NCBI GenBank assembly: GCA_028696285.1
Contig: JAQVHJ010000015.1
Coordinates: 1 to 13,811, forward strand
Direction: 5' to 3'
DNA from: a bacterium
GTDB taxonomy: Bacteria; AUK180; JAQVHJ01
Length of the DNA stretch: 13,811 nucleotides
The translations under genes were made by a program, and so were the position numbers. Positions within the stretch are counted from its first letter, which is position 1. Every line of letters starts with the position of its first letter. The notes beneath the pieces were generated by a model. It searched no databases. It worked only from the letters and a program-made list of their open reading frames with translations, and was not told where the DNA came from. Positions 1 through 5,622 of the stretch are shown in pieces.

Positions 1-252
1 AATCTTAACCTTCCTTGCAAGGAAATCCGTTTTTGAAATATGCTTTAAATAATGACTCTTAACACCGTTATCGAATAAGTACTTGAATAACAACTCCGTA
101 ATCCTGCAGTTCAGTTCACCCTTCCCATCCAGCCCCAGCTTCTTCTTCCCGTTCTGGGCAGTAAGCGAGTTCCTGAAATGAATGATCACTTCATTGTCAT
201 TCTCCGCCTTTAAAATATCCTTCGCTTTCCCTGAATATAACTTATCACTCAT
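1..252 (-). CDS. purC: PurC, SAICAR synthetase (N-terminal 84 residues; runs off left edge)
   Basis: Phosphoribosylaminoimidazole-succinocarboxamide synthase joins aspartate to CAIR using ATP, in de novo purine synthesis in the cytoplasm. The frame is open from ATG at 252 to the window edge and gives 84 residues. The family opening is clear: LYSGKAKD (the ATP-grasp-like N-terminal strand, YxGKAK), then VIIHFRN, NGKKK and a GKGELN segment, then a region ending FLARKVKI, matching the LVKKVxI of other PurC proteins. The Shine-Dalgarno AAAGGAG (258-264) lies 5 nt before the ATG. It is the last gene in the direction of the purine operon but is separated from purM by about 6.5 kb of accessory DNA. 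It has its own promoter at 273-301, so it need not rely on read-through. The C-terminal two thirds lie outside the window. Confidence 0.95.
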   Translation of the reverse strand, partial: MSDKLYSGKAKDILKAENDNEVIIHFRNSLTAQNGKKKLGLDGKGELNCRITELLFKYLFDNGVKSHYLKHISKTDFLARKVKI

Positions 253-272
253 GTCAACTCCTTTAATTACAA

Positions 273-301
273 ATTATACCTTAAAATTAGCTATTTTTCA
301 A
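273..301 (-). promoter_or_regulatory. Putative sigma70-type promoter of purC
   Basis: On the minus strand there is a -35 TTGAAA (296-301), a 17-nt spacer and a perfect -10 TATAAT (273-278). The expected start is near 266, giving a leader of only about 14 nt that just holds the AAAGGAG ribosome-binding site of purC. I see no purine-type riboswitch or PurR box in this short leader. Assignment rests on consensus match and position only. Confidence 0.7.
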
Positions 302-354
302 TGAAAATATTTTAATAATTTAAAAAAATTAAATCTCATTATGTTCTCATTAAA

Positions 355-432
355 CTAAATAACCTTAAAAGCAGCCTTGTCTCCAAATACATTTACCAAC
401 TTCCTCAACTTATTTAAAACCTTTATTCTCAT
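355..432 (-). CDS. Micro-ORF, 25 codons, basic peptide of unknown function
   Basis: ATG at 432 to TAG at 355 encodes a 25-residue basic peptide (first half MRIKVLNKLRKLV, then VFGDKAAFKVI). An alternative ATG at 438 adds two residues. A GGTG seven bases before the 432 ATG is a weak ribosome-binding site. A strong promoter (496-524) reads straight into it, and the start codons lie inside one arm of a 16-bp inverted repeat. The codons are richer in G and C than the surrounding DNA, which hints at a conserved coding remnant. The phrase VFGDKAAFKVI resembles the first helix of some winged-helix regulators (inference from memory). It could therefore be a truncated autoregulated repressor, a genuine small peptide, or chance. 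I do not recognise a family. Confidence 0.3.
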   Translation of the reverse strand: MRIKVLNKLRKLVNVFGDKAAFKVI

Positions 433-484
433 TAACATACACCGTTATTAACATTGTCGTTGTTTGCATGTATGTTAAAGAGAA
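426..484. repeat. 16-bp inverted repeat with 27-nt spacer
   Basis: The arms TTCTCATTAACATACA (426-441) and TGTATGTTAAAGAGAA (469-484) are complementary at 15 of 16 positions. The repeat lies immediately downstream of the minus-strand promoter at 496-524. In the transcript it would fold into a hairpin whose inner arm contains the ATGs at 438 and 432. As DNA it could be an operator. The spacer also holds a GTTA-T-TAAC palindrome (444-452). No U-tract follows, so it is not a standard terminator. Confidence 0.6.
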
Positions 485-495
485 ACAAACGCTAC

Positions 496-524
496 ATTAT
501 ACTATTTTTTTTTATTTATTTCAA
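496..524 (-). promoter_or_regulatory. Putative strong sigma70-type promoter upstream of the inverted repeat and micro-ORF
   Basis: The minus strand has -35 TTGAAA (519-524), a 17-nt A-rich spacer, and -10 TATAAT (496-501), with the same element spacing as the purC promoter. Predicted start is near 489, with the inverted repeat beginning within about 5 nt of it. Transcription would run through the micro-ORF (355-432) and on towards purC, so it may be a distal purC promoter as well. Confidence 0.6.
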
Positions 525-542
525 GGAAATTATTGTAGATTT

Positions 543-577
543 AGAGTCGGTACTTTTTTTTATCTTATACGGGCTCT
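543..577. repeat. Imperfect hairpin between nucleotidyltransferase gene and micro-ORF promoter
   Basis: AGAGTCGGTA (543-552) and TACGGGCTCT (568-577) pair over ten positions with one mismatch and one G-T wobble, enclosing a T-rich loop of 15 nt. It sits about 75 bases beyond the stop of the gene at 653-1495 and could end that operon, but it lacks a U-tract on the minus strand. Apart from this hairpin and the promoter, inverted repeat, micro-ORF and purC promoter, I see nothing else in 253-652. Confidence 0.35.
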
Positions 578-652
578 ATTTATATTTTACTATCACACAA
601 TAACAATGATTGAATTAAATTATAAGAAATAAAATCAAAAGAAAGACAGATT

Positions 653-1495
653 TCAATATTCTTTTCCAATCTCTTCATTTATTTCTATTAAACAATCCAA
701 CACTTTCTTATAACTATTCATAAAACCATAAGAAACTAAACTTGTAATGAATATTGATGTCCCGTCTTTGTTAATTTCCCCATGTAGAAATTCTGTTATT
801 TGCTTTAGGCAGTTTTTGGAATTCCTTAATATCTTATATATTTCTCTTCCCAAAATTCTCATATTCAGCTCATCTATATCACAGCTCATTAACAGATCAT
901 TATATTCATCATTGTACATTATATTACTTGTTTTTATATCATAATTCATTAATATTTTAGCTAAATCCTGAATATCCTTAAACTCTTTTCTGTCTCTCCA
1001 TGAAAAAAACTTTAATATTATAAAACCTTCAACCGATAAAATATTTATAATCAAATTTGATCTCAACCTTAGTTTCAATGTATATTCAAAAACCTCATTG
1101 AATCCCGGAATAGACATTTCAATACCGGGTTCCTGCTTTAAAATCCCATCTTCATTTATCAATTCCCCAAATGGAATTAAATCGATATATTGATCATTTT
1201 TTCTTATTGTAAAAAGGTTGTTTGTTTTAGAGTAAGAATACTTGCTTTCCAATAACTTCAATAGTTCTGAATATTGATTCCAATTTTCTACATAAATTCC
1301 AAAATCAATATCTTTTGTTTTTGTTTGACTTGTTCTTAATTTGTAAATTCCATTCAGAATTATATCTCTTGCCAATGCTCCAACCAGAAAAAATTGATAG
1401 TTATTCTCATGTAAAATAATAGATATTTCGTCAATGCCTTTGACAAAAGATTCATCCAGGAAATCTGTTAAATCCAGTCTCAATGTGCTTTTCAT
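653..1495 (-). CDS. AbiEii-like nucleotidyltransferase, putative type IV toxin
   Basis: 280-residue DNA polymerase beta-like nucleotidyltransferase of the AbiEii/AbiGii type. The fold's motifs are visible: VGALARD (38-44, at the position of the usual GS/GG turn), the metal-binding KDIDFG with Asp62 and Asp64, and the third acidic residue Asp105 in YIDLIPFG (103-110). Asn71/Trp72 lie in the segment after the DxD strand. A helical C-terminal half follows (LKFFSWRDRKEFKDIQDLAKIL, as is usual for this group, is split here only by position: about 160-182). The start overlaps the upstream antitoxin gene by 44 nt, so the two are co-translated, and the ribosome-binding site is weak. Known AbiEii proteins transfer nucleotides, GTP in the characterised case, and stop growth during phage infection. 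The activity of this one is inferred. The second-motif GA in place of GS/GG is worth noting, but the carboxylate triad is intact. Confidence 0.8.
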   Translation of the reverse strand: MKSTLRLDLTDFLDESFVKGIDEISIILHENNYQFFLVGALARDIILNGIYKLRTSQTKTKDIDFGIYVENWNQYSELLKLLESKYSYSKTNNLFTIRKNDQYIDLIPFGELINEDGILKQEPGIEMSIPGFNEVFEYTLKLRLRSNLIINILSVEGFIILKFFSWRDRKEFKDIQDLAKILMNYDIKTSNIMYNDEYNDLLMSCDIDELNMRILGREIYKILRNSKNCLKQITEFLHGEINKDGTSIFITSLVSYGFMNSYKKVLDCLIEINEEIGKEY

Positions 1496-2543
1496 ATAAT
1501 TCTTTTGAAATTTTTAACGCTCTTTCATTGTTTGAATTCAATAAGTCAGCATAAATTAATAATAAGGGGGCATTATGATTTAATGAAAGAAAATCCTGTT
1601 TAAAAAGATTTCGGCTTGTATTTTCTGTAAAAAATTTTTCATTCCAGAAAGTTTTTAAAATTTCAATATTGCCATTCTCATCTTTGACAAGTTTATATTT
1701 TCTTATCAGGTTTTCTAACTTCTCGTCTGAGTAAAATACAAAATTTCCGGCTTTAATATCGAAATCGAGCCTTTCTGCTCCGTACTCTCCACTGTAAAAT
1801 ACATCGTACTCTTCTTGATTAAGATTTTCATGGAAGTTTTTATGGTCTATAATTGAATATTTACCCCTAATTAATTTCGGCCTTAATTTATCAAAATATG
1901 CATCTACCCACTTTCGATAAAGGTCATCCTGTTTTATCAACATCTTTCTAGTGCTGTCATAATCGATTATATATCCCATAGTTATAAGATTTTGCATTAT
2001 ATTTGAAATTGAGGCAATGGAAATATTTAAATTCTGACTTAATTTCCTGAATGGGAAATTTACTGACTCAGGAATATTTAAAAATGAAAAGATTAATTTC
2101 AATCCTGTTGTATAAAATACACTTGGAAGTTTTCTTGTAATTTTTTTGGATTTTCTTTTATCATTGATAAAGATATATATGGGAGGAATATTTAAATAAA
2201 TGTTTCCGGTTATATCAATATAATTTATGTTATTCTCTTTTAAAATTTCAGTGATATTTAATGGAATATTTTCACTTATGATTAAAATATTCTTCTTTAT
2301 TTTATCCTTTTCTAAATATAAAATAGAAAGATTCTTTGTATAACTAAAATCAAAATACTTCTTACATATAACATAGAGCTTTTGTTTTTGCTGGGCGTAT
2401 AATATATCAAGTTTCGCGTCAAAAATTTCATTGGAGTGTGAGTATTTTTTCTCCTCCGCAATTTTAATATTTACAAAGTCCCTTCCTTCACGAAGTATTT
2501 TTATCCCTTCTTTCAGCAGATCATAATCATGTTTATTGTTCAT
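1452..2543 (-). CDS. AbiEi-like winged-helix antitoxin / transcriptional regulator
   Basis: 363 residues if started at ATG 2543, which is preceded by AAGGTG at 6 nt spacing. An in-frame ATG at 2600 has no proper ribosome-binding site and lies upstream of one promoter, so I prefer 2543. The protein matches the AbiEi family-2 antitoxin architecture: an N-terminal alpha/beta region ending in NYIDITGNIYLNIPPIYIFI (about 107-126), a winged-helix segment (about 147-200, GLKLIFSFLN then a recognition helix ISIASISNIMQNLITMGYI in part), then WVDAYFDKLRPKLIRGKY, a GEYGAERLDFDI strand, EILKTFW and APLLLIYADLL near 325-335. Such proteins repress their own operon and neutralise the partner toxin. The stop codon lies 44 nt inside the nucleotidyltransferase gene. 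It is AT-rich like its partner and is probably acquired DNA. Confidence 0.8.
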   Translation of the reverse strand: MNNKHDYDLLKEGIKILREGRDFVNIKIAEEKKYSHSNEIFDAKLDILYAQQKQKLYVICKKYFDFSYTKNLSILYLEKDKIKKNILIISENIPLNITEILKENNINYIDITGNIYLNIPPIYIFINDKRKSKKITRKLPSVFYTTGLKLIFSFLNIPESVNFPFRKLSQNLNISIASISNIMQNLITMGYIIDYDSTRKMLIKQDDLYRKWVDAYFDKLRPKLIRGKYSIIDHKNFHENLNQEEYDVFYSGEYGAERLDFDIKAGNFVFYSDEKLENLIRKYKLVKDENGNIEILKTFWNEKFFTENTSRNLFKQDFLSLNHNAPLLLIYADLLNSNNERALKISKELYEKHIETGFNRFPG

Positions 2544-2563
2544 TATTTCACCTTGTTTATTAT

Positions 2564-2589
2564 TACTGAACATTATAAAATAGTGAACG
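2564..2589. promoter_or_regulatory. Proximal pair of TANTGAAC boxes (candidate antitoxin operator)
   Basis: TACTGAACA (2564-2572) and TAGTGAACG (2581-2589) share TANTGAAC and start exactly 17 bp apart. The first overlaps the putative -10 at 2572-2577, and the second lies in the spacer of that promoter. A protein bound here would block it. The same arrangement recurs at 2691-2716. Confidence 0.45.
2572..2577 (-). promoter_or_regulatory. -10 TATAAT of a proximal promoter for the AbiE-like operon
   Basis: A perfect TATAAT on the minus strand is placed to start transcription near 2565, giving a leader of about 22 nt with the AAGGTG ribosome-binding site of the antitoxin gene. No good -35 is present at 16-18 bp, so it may be weak or activator-dependent. 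Confidence 0.35.
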
Positions 2590-2649
2590 AATTCATTCAT
2601 TATTATAAAAATGCGCCTTCACTCTTTTTTATAACCTGCGAATAATAGA

Positions 2650-2683
2650 GCATTTATTAAAATTTCTCAAAATTTATAAATGC
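2650..2683. repeat. AT-rich hairpin in the AbiE operon leader
   Basis: GCATTTAT (2650-2657) plus AAATTT (2660-2665) pair with AAATTTATAAATGC (2670-2683). This gives a 14-bp stem interrupted by a 2-nt bulge, with the tetraloop CTCA. It lies downstream of the distal promoter start (near 2715) and upstream of the proximal -10, inside the long leader. No U-run follows on the minus strand, so a regulatory or processing hairpin is more likely than a terminator. Confidence 0.45.
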
Positions 2684-2690
2684 CAATAAT

Positions 2691-2716
2691 TATTGAACAC
2701 TCATAAATATTGAACA
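2691..2716. promoter_or_regulatory. Distal pair of TANTGAAC boxes (candidate antitoxin operator)
   Basis: TATTGAACA occurs at 2691-2699 and again, identical, at 2708-2716, start-to-start 17 bp. The second copy covers the predicted start site of the promoter at 2722-2750. Together with the pair at 2564-2589 this makes four boxes in two equally spaced pairs, one at each putative promoter of the toxin-antitoxin operon. Confidence 0.5.
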
Positions 2717-2721
2717 ACTAT

Positions 2722-2750
2722 ATTATAACATATAATGATGAAAAAGTCAA
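2722..2750 (-). promoter_or_regulatory. Distal sigma70-type promoter of the AbiE-like operon
   Basis: The minus strand carries -35 TTGACT (2745-2750), a 17-nt spacer and a perfect -10 TATAAT (2722-2727). Predicted start is near 2715, within a TATTGAACA box, leaving a leader of about 170 nt before the antitoxin ATG at 2543. The rest of 2751-2800 shows nothing recognisable. Confidence 0.65.
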
Positions 2751-2800
2751 TAGTTTAAAGTAGCAGCCTTGGTTTTCTGTGGTTCATAAAAATTAATTTT

Positions 2801-3331
2801 TTAAATCTTAGAAATTGAAGTGGAACTAGTTCTAAAGACAGAAGACAGAGGCCGGCACCCTATTCTTATTAATGTTTCAAAACTATTTCTTACTTTCAAT
2901 TTTATCAAATATATATTTAAGTCTTCATCTATTTTCTTCATGCTGTTAATATTATATTTTATATCGATCACTGTTTTCATTTCATTTGTAATTTCACAAT
3001 TTGTCCTAATTAAAATTTCATCTGTAATTATAACTTCATTGTTATCGCAATAGAATAAACTAAAAACTTTCTCATTTTTTAAATTATTATTTTTATAATC
3101 ATTATTAGAAATAATTAAAAAATCACCAAATTTTAATTTACTAAATTTATTATCATCATTTAAAGACTTAAAATCAAAATTATTTTCAAAATCGCTGCTA
3201 ATTTGAATAATTTTATATTCATTATTTTCTTGTAAAATAACTTTATTCCCATTATAATAATAAAAAGATTCACTAAAGGTTATTATTACAAAAGAATATA
3301 GAATAAATAAAATAACAATACTTCTTTTCAT
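2801..3331 (-). CDS. Secreted protein resembling a subtilase prodomain, truncated
   Basis: 176 residues. A signal peptide is clear (MKRSIVILFILYSFVIITFS, cleavage near Ser20-Glu21). Residues about 23-154 (FYYYNGNKVILQ..., ITDEILIRTN..., NIYLIKLK..., NSFETL) look like the N-terminal prodomain found before S8 subtilisin-like proteases in Bacteroidota and related phyla (recognition by pattern; moderate confidence). Such proteins normally continue into a catalytic domain of several hundred residues. Here the similarity stops at NSFETL. The last 20 or so residues, rich in Ser/Arg/Thr, are encoded by a repeat-like sequence (2801-2866) that includes GACAGAAGACAGA. No catalytic Asp/His/Ser domain follows in any frame, so this is probably a broken gene. 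ATG 3331 has a strong AAGGAGGGG ribosome-binding site and begins 10 nt after the beta-propeller gene, so the two form one operon. Confidence 0.55.
   Translation of the reverse strand: MKRSIVILFILYSFVIITFSESFYYYNGNKVILQENNEYKIIQISSDFENNFDFKSLNDDNKFSKLKFGDFLIISNNDYKNNNLKNEKVFSLFYCDNNEVIITDEILIRTNCEITNEMKTVIDIKYNINSMKKIDEDLNIYLIKLKVRNSFETLIRIGCRPLSSVFRTSSTSISKI
2837..2858. repeat. Dispersed repeat copy A (GACAGAAGACAGA nn CnGGCAC)
   Basis: GACAGAAGACAGA (2837-2849) followed two bases later by CCGGCAC. The same 13-mer in the same orientation, followed two bases later by CGGGCAC, occurs at 5861-5882. This copy lies at the point where the subtilase-like protein loses similarity. It is compatible with a decayed REP/RAYT-type palindromic element, but no transposase gene is present. 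Confidence 0.45.
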
Positions 3332-3341
3332 CGTCCCCTCC

Positions 3342-4871
3342 TTATTTTAGTATACAAATCTTACCTGTTCGATTTATTCCATTCTTAGAAAATGCAAAAC
3401 AGAGATATACACCCGAAGATACTTTTGTTCCGTTGTTATCTTTTAAATTCCAGACAAAAACTGAATTATCTGACTCAGATTCAAATATTAATTTACCTGA
3501 AATGTCAAATATCTTTAATTTTGAATTTTCTGGAAGATGTGATATGATTATTTCTTCGGGATCTCCATGTTTCCATGGATTTGGATATATTTTTAAATTA
3601 TTTTGATTATTCAAATAAGAAATATTCCAATACATAAAATAGCTGTCTAATCCGCCTTTGTTTACATTTTCATGAAAGGTGCCTTTTGTTGATCCTGAAA
3701 GAATTAAGGAATTTAAGTTTGTTATTTTAATGTTGTAAATGATATCAAACTCCTTTGTTCCAAATGTATGTATCCAATTTAACTTTCCATCTTTACTGTA
3801 TGAAATAATGTAGCAATCTGATTGAGAAAAACCATTGTTATAGTAGAAGGATCCATATGTATCACCTGCAATATAAATATTATCTCCTGTAATATCAACA
3901 GCAACAGATGAAACGTCATCACTTGTATCTGTCCCTATGACTCTTATCCAAATGTTATTTCCAAATTTATCGAATTTCATTAAAAAAATATCTGTTGATC
4001 CATATGTTTGAGTCCCTTGGAATTGACCATGAGTAAAGCCTGTTATATAGATATTACCATCAAAATCGACATCTACATCTTTCCCTTTATCCCAATCACC
4101 GGTTCCGAACTTTTTTTCCCATATTTGATTACCATCCTTATCATATTTCCCTAAGTAAATTATCCAGCCTTTATACTCTCCAACAGCAATAAGATTGCCA
4201 TCAGGGTCTATTTTGACACCTTCAATTCTATCATATGAATTGGAACTTCTATTTACTTCCCATATTTTATTTCCGTTTTGATCGTATTTTAAAATTAAAA
4301 TATTTGAATTTAAATTCCCATTGACATTATATTCCCAAAATTCTCCTCCAATATAAATGTTTCCTGATTCATCAATATCAAGATCATATCCGGTTTCTGA
4401 TTCCACTGATCCATACAATTTTGTCCATATTACTTTACCGGAATTGTTAAGTTTAATTAAAAATAAATCTCCCTTGCCTGAATTTATTTCTCCATTAAGG
4501 TCTCCGGATGTCTCTCCCGTTATATAAATATTCCCTTCCGAATCAGAATCAATACCCCATGGAATATCTTGAGCAATAGTTCCAAAAGTTTTAGTCCACT
4601 TAATATTTTTATTCTTATCAATTTTTATTAAAAAAATATCGTCCATTCCAATATTATTATTTCCATTTATATTTCCGCTTGTCCATCCAGTAATAAAAAT
4701 ATTACCATAAATATCTTCACAAACATCAATCCCCGAATCATATTCCTCTGTTCCAAATTGCATAAAAAAGATTTCTGAATTGCTTAATGAATAAATTGAT
4801 ATAATATCAAGGAAAAGAAAAAATAATAAAAAGAAAAATTTAAATAAATTAAGCTGCCATCTTTTTACCAT
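3342..4871 (-). CDS. Secreted seven-repeat beta-propeller (SBBP-type) protein with FlgD/T9SS-like C-terminal domain
   Basis: 509 residues from ATG 4871. This start follows GAAGG at 8 nt and lies just downstream of a strong promoter, while the in-frame ATG at 4904 is upstream of the predicted transcript start. A signal peptide with a long Phe/Leu-rich core is followed by seven repeats of about 45-60 residues. Each has the pattern D..G(N/D)IYI.G....., then (D)IFLIK.D..G...W...FGT, typical of SBBP beta-propeller repeats. Seven copies would close one seven-bladed propeller. The last about 85 residues (from LKIYPNPW, through LKIFDISGKLIF and DNNGTKVSSGVYLC, to the end) form an Ig-like FlgD-type or type IX sorting-like module. 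Probable role: cell-surface or secreted binding/scaffold protein; ligand unknown. It heads a two-gene unit with the truncated prodomain gene. Confidence 0.8.
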   Translation of the reverse strand: MVKRWQLNLFKFFFLLFFLFLDIISIYSLSNSEIFFMQFGTEEYDSGIDVCEDIYGNIFITGWTSGNINGNNNIGMDDIFLIKIDKNKNIKWTKTFGTIAQDIPWGIDSDSEGNIYITGETSGDLNGEINSGKGDLFLIKLNNSGKVIWTKLYGSVESETGYDLDIDESGNIYIGGEFWEYNVNGNLNSNILILKYDQNGNKIWEVNRSSNSYDRIEGVKIDPDGNLIAVGEYKGWIIYLGKYDKDGNQIWEKKFGTGDWDKGKDVDVDFDGNIYITGFTHGQFQGTQTYGSTDIFLMKFDKFGNNIWIRVIGTDTSDDVSSVAVDITGDNIYIAGDTYGSFYYNNGFSQSDCYIISYSKDGKLNWIHTFGTKEFDIIYNIKITNLNSLILSGSTKGTFHENVNKGGLDSYFMYWNISYLNNQNNLKIYPNPWKHGDPEEIIISHLPENSKLKIFDISGKLIFESESDNSVFVWNLKDNNGTKVSSGVYLCFAFSKNGINRTGKICILK

Positions 4872-4894
4872 GAAAATACCTTCATATTTACAAT

Positions 4895-4923
4895 ATATTA
4901 GCATAGAATTGAATATTTGTCAA
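4895..4923 (-). promoter_or_regulatory. Strong sigma70-type promoter of the beta-propeller gene
   Basis: Perfect -35 TTGACA (4918-4923), 17-nt spacer and -10 TAATAT (4895-4900) on the minus strand. The start should fall near 4888, leaving a 17-nt leader that contains GAAGG and then ATG 4871. Upstream, 4924-5030 is AT-rich with a small TTTTCC-TTCA-GGAAAA hairpin (4964-4979) and nothing else recognisable. Confidence 0.7.
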
Positions 4924-5030
4924 TCTTTTTTTTAGTATAATTTAACTTTATTGTATTAATATTTTTTCCTTCAGGAAAATAAAATTCTATTTAATTTTCA
5001 TTATTTGTAGTTTATTAATTTGTGAATTTT

Positions 5031-5057
5031 AATAAAATCATTGCGGTATCGCAAGAT
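5031..5057 (-). terminator. Possible intrinsic terminator after the pyrG remnant
   Basis: On the minus strand, ATCTTGCG and CGCAATGAT pair around an ATAC loop (8 bp with one bulged T), followed by TTTTATT. It lies about 85 bp past the end of the pyrG fragment and would insulate the beta-propeller promoter from upstream transcription. The GC-richer stretch 5058-5095 has no coding similarity that I can recognise. Confidence 0.4.
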
Positions 5058-5141
5058 CTAGCAAGCGCCACGAAGCGTCCTGACCCTTCACCCATACGTT
5101 TTGTATCAATTGTTTGTAATACAAATCTTACTGGTTACTGT

Positions 5142-5622
5142 TTACCAATTCACATTTCTCATCACTTCGACGAAGCCTAGGAAAAGCGGGTGCGGTATTA
5201 ACAGCCGGGACTGGAATTCAGGGTGGAACTGGCACCCGATGAAGAACGGGTGATCCTTCAATTCCACTATCTCGACAAGGTTATTTTTCGGATAGGTATC
5301 TGAAATTATAAGACCGTTCTCTATAAATGTATTCATGTAATTATTATTTAATTCGAGCCTGTACCCGTGCTGGTTAAGGATCAGGTTGGTACCGTATAAT
5401 TAATATGCAAATAATTAATATGCAAGATAATTCTTCTCCCGTTTACACAGGAATGAACCGAGCTGCATGGTACCCCCCTTCTTTTCAATTTCCTTCTGTA
5501 TCTCCTGAATATCTTGTTTTGTCATCCCACTCCGATTAGTTGGCATCCATCAAGTCACAGACATTCATTGTATATTCAATCACAGCGACTGGCATTTCGA
5601 GACAGATTCCCAAAATAAAGTA
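5142..5622 (-). pseudogene. pyrG: CTP synthase glutaminase-domain remnant (pyrG pseudogene)
   Basis: Three stretches of one GATase domain are readable. The first, 5539-5622, gives YFILGICLEMPVAVIEY then NVCDLMDAN, the counterpart of the family's LGICLGMQ nucleophile-elbow region, and ends at TAA 5536-5538. A frameshift follows. The second, 5415-5525, gives IQKEIEKKGGTMQLGSF then LAY, the counterpart of GGTMRLG, and ends at TAA. The third, 5142-5396, gives NQHGYRLELNNNY then LVEIVELKDHPFFIGCQFHP and HPLFLGFVEVMRN, the C-terminal end with the catalytic His-Pro-Glu. CTP synthase normally has about 540 residues; the synthetase domain is absent. No functional product is expected, although a 64-residue piece from ATG 5336 is still open. 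A working pyrG must exist elsewhere in the genome. Confidence 0.85.
5396..5425. repeat. Perfect 15-bp tandem duplication inside the pyrG remnant
   Basis: ATAATTAATATGCAA occurs at 5396-5410 and again at 5411-5425. The unit is a multiple of three, so the frame is kept, but each copy contains an in-frame TAA on the minus strand. Replication slippage in an already decaying gene is the simple explanation. Confidence 0.9.

Noticed and set aside
426..484. Inverted repeat considered as an integron attC site or a dif/Xer site
   Set aside because: The arms do not contain the RYYYAAC/GTTRRRY core pair in the right places, the spacer has no second stem, and no integrase or cassette array is nearby.
253..652. 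Purine-responsive riboswitch or PurR box upstream of purC
   Set aside because: The predicted leader is about 14 nt, and no conserved guanine/adenine-riboswitch core or PurR-box pattern is visible in the interval.
747..944. 65-codon plus-strand open frame with hydrophobic residues
   Set aside because: Lies opposite the nucleotidyltransferase; hydrophobicity is expected from AT-rich antisense reading, and there is no ribosome-binding site.
4964..4979. TTTTCC-TTCA-GGAAAA hairpin as a terminator
   Set aside because: Only 6 bp, mostly A-T, and no U-run follows on either strand.
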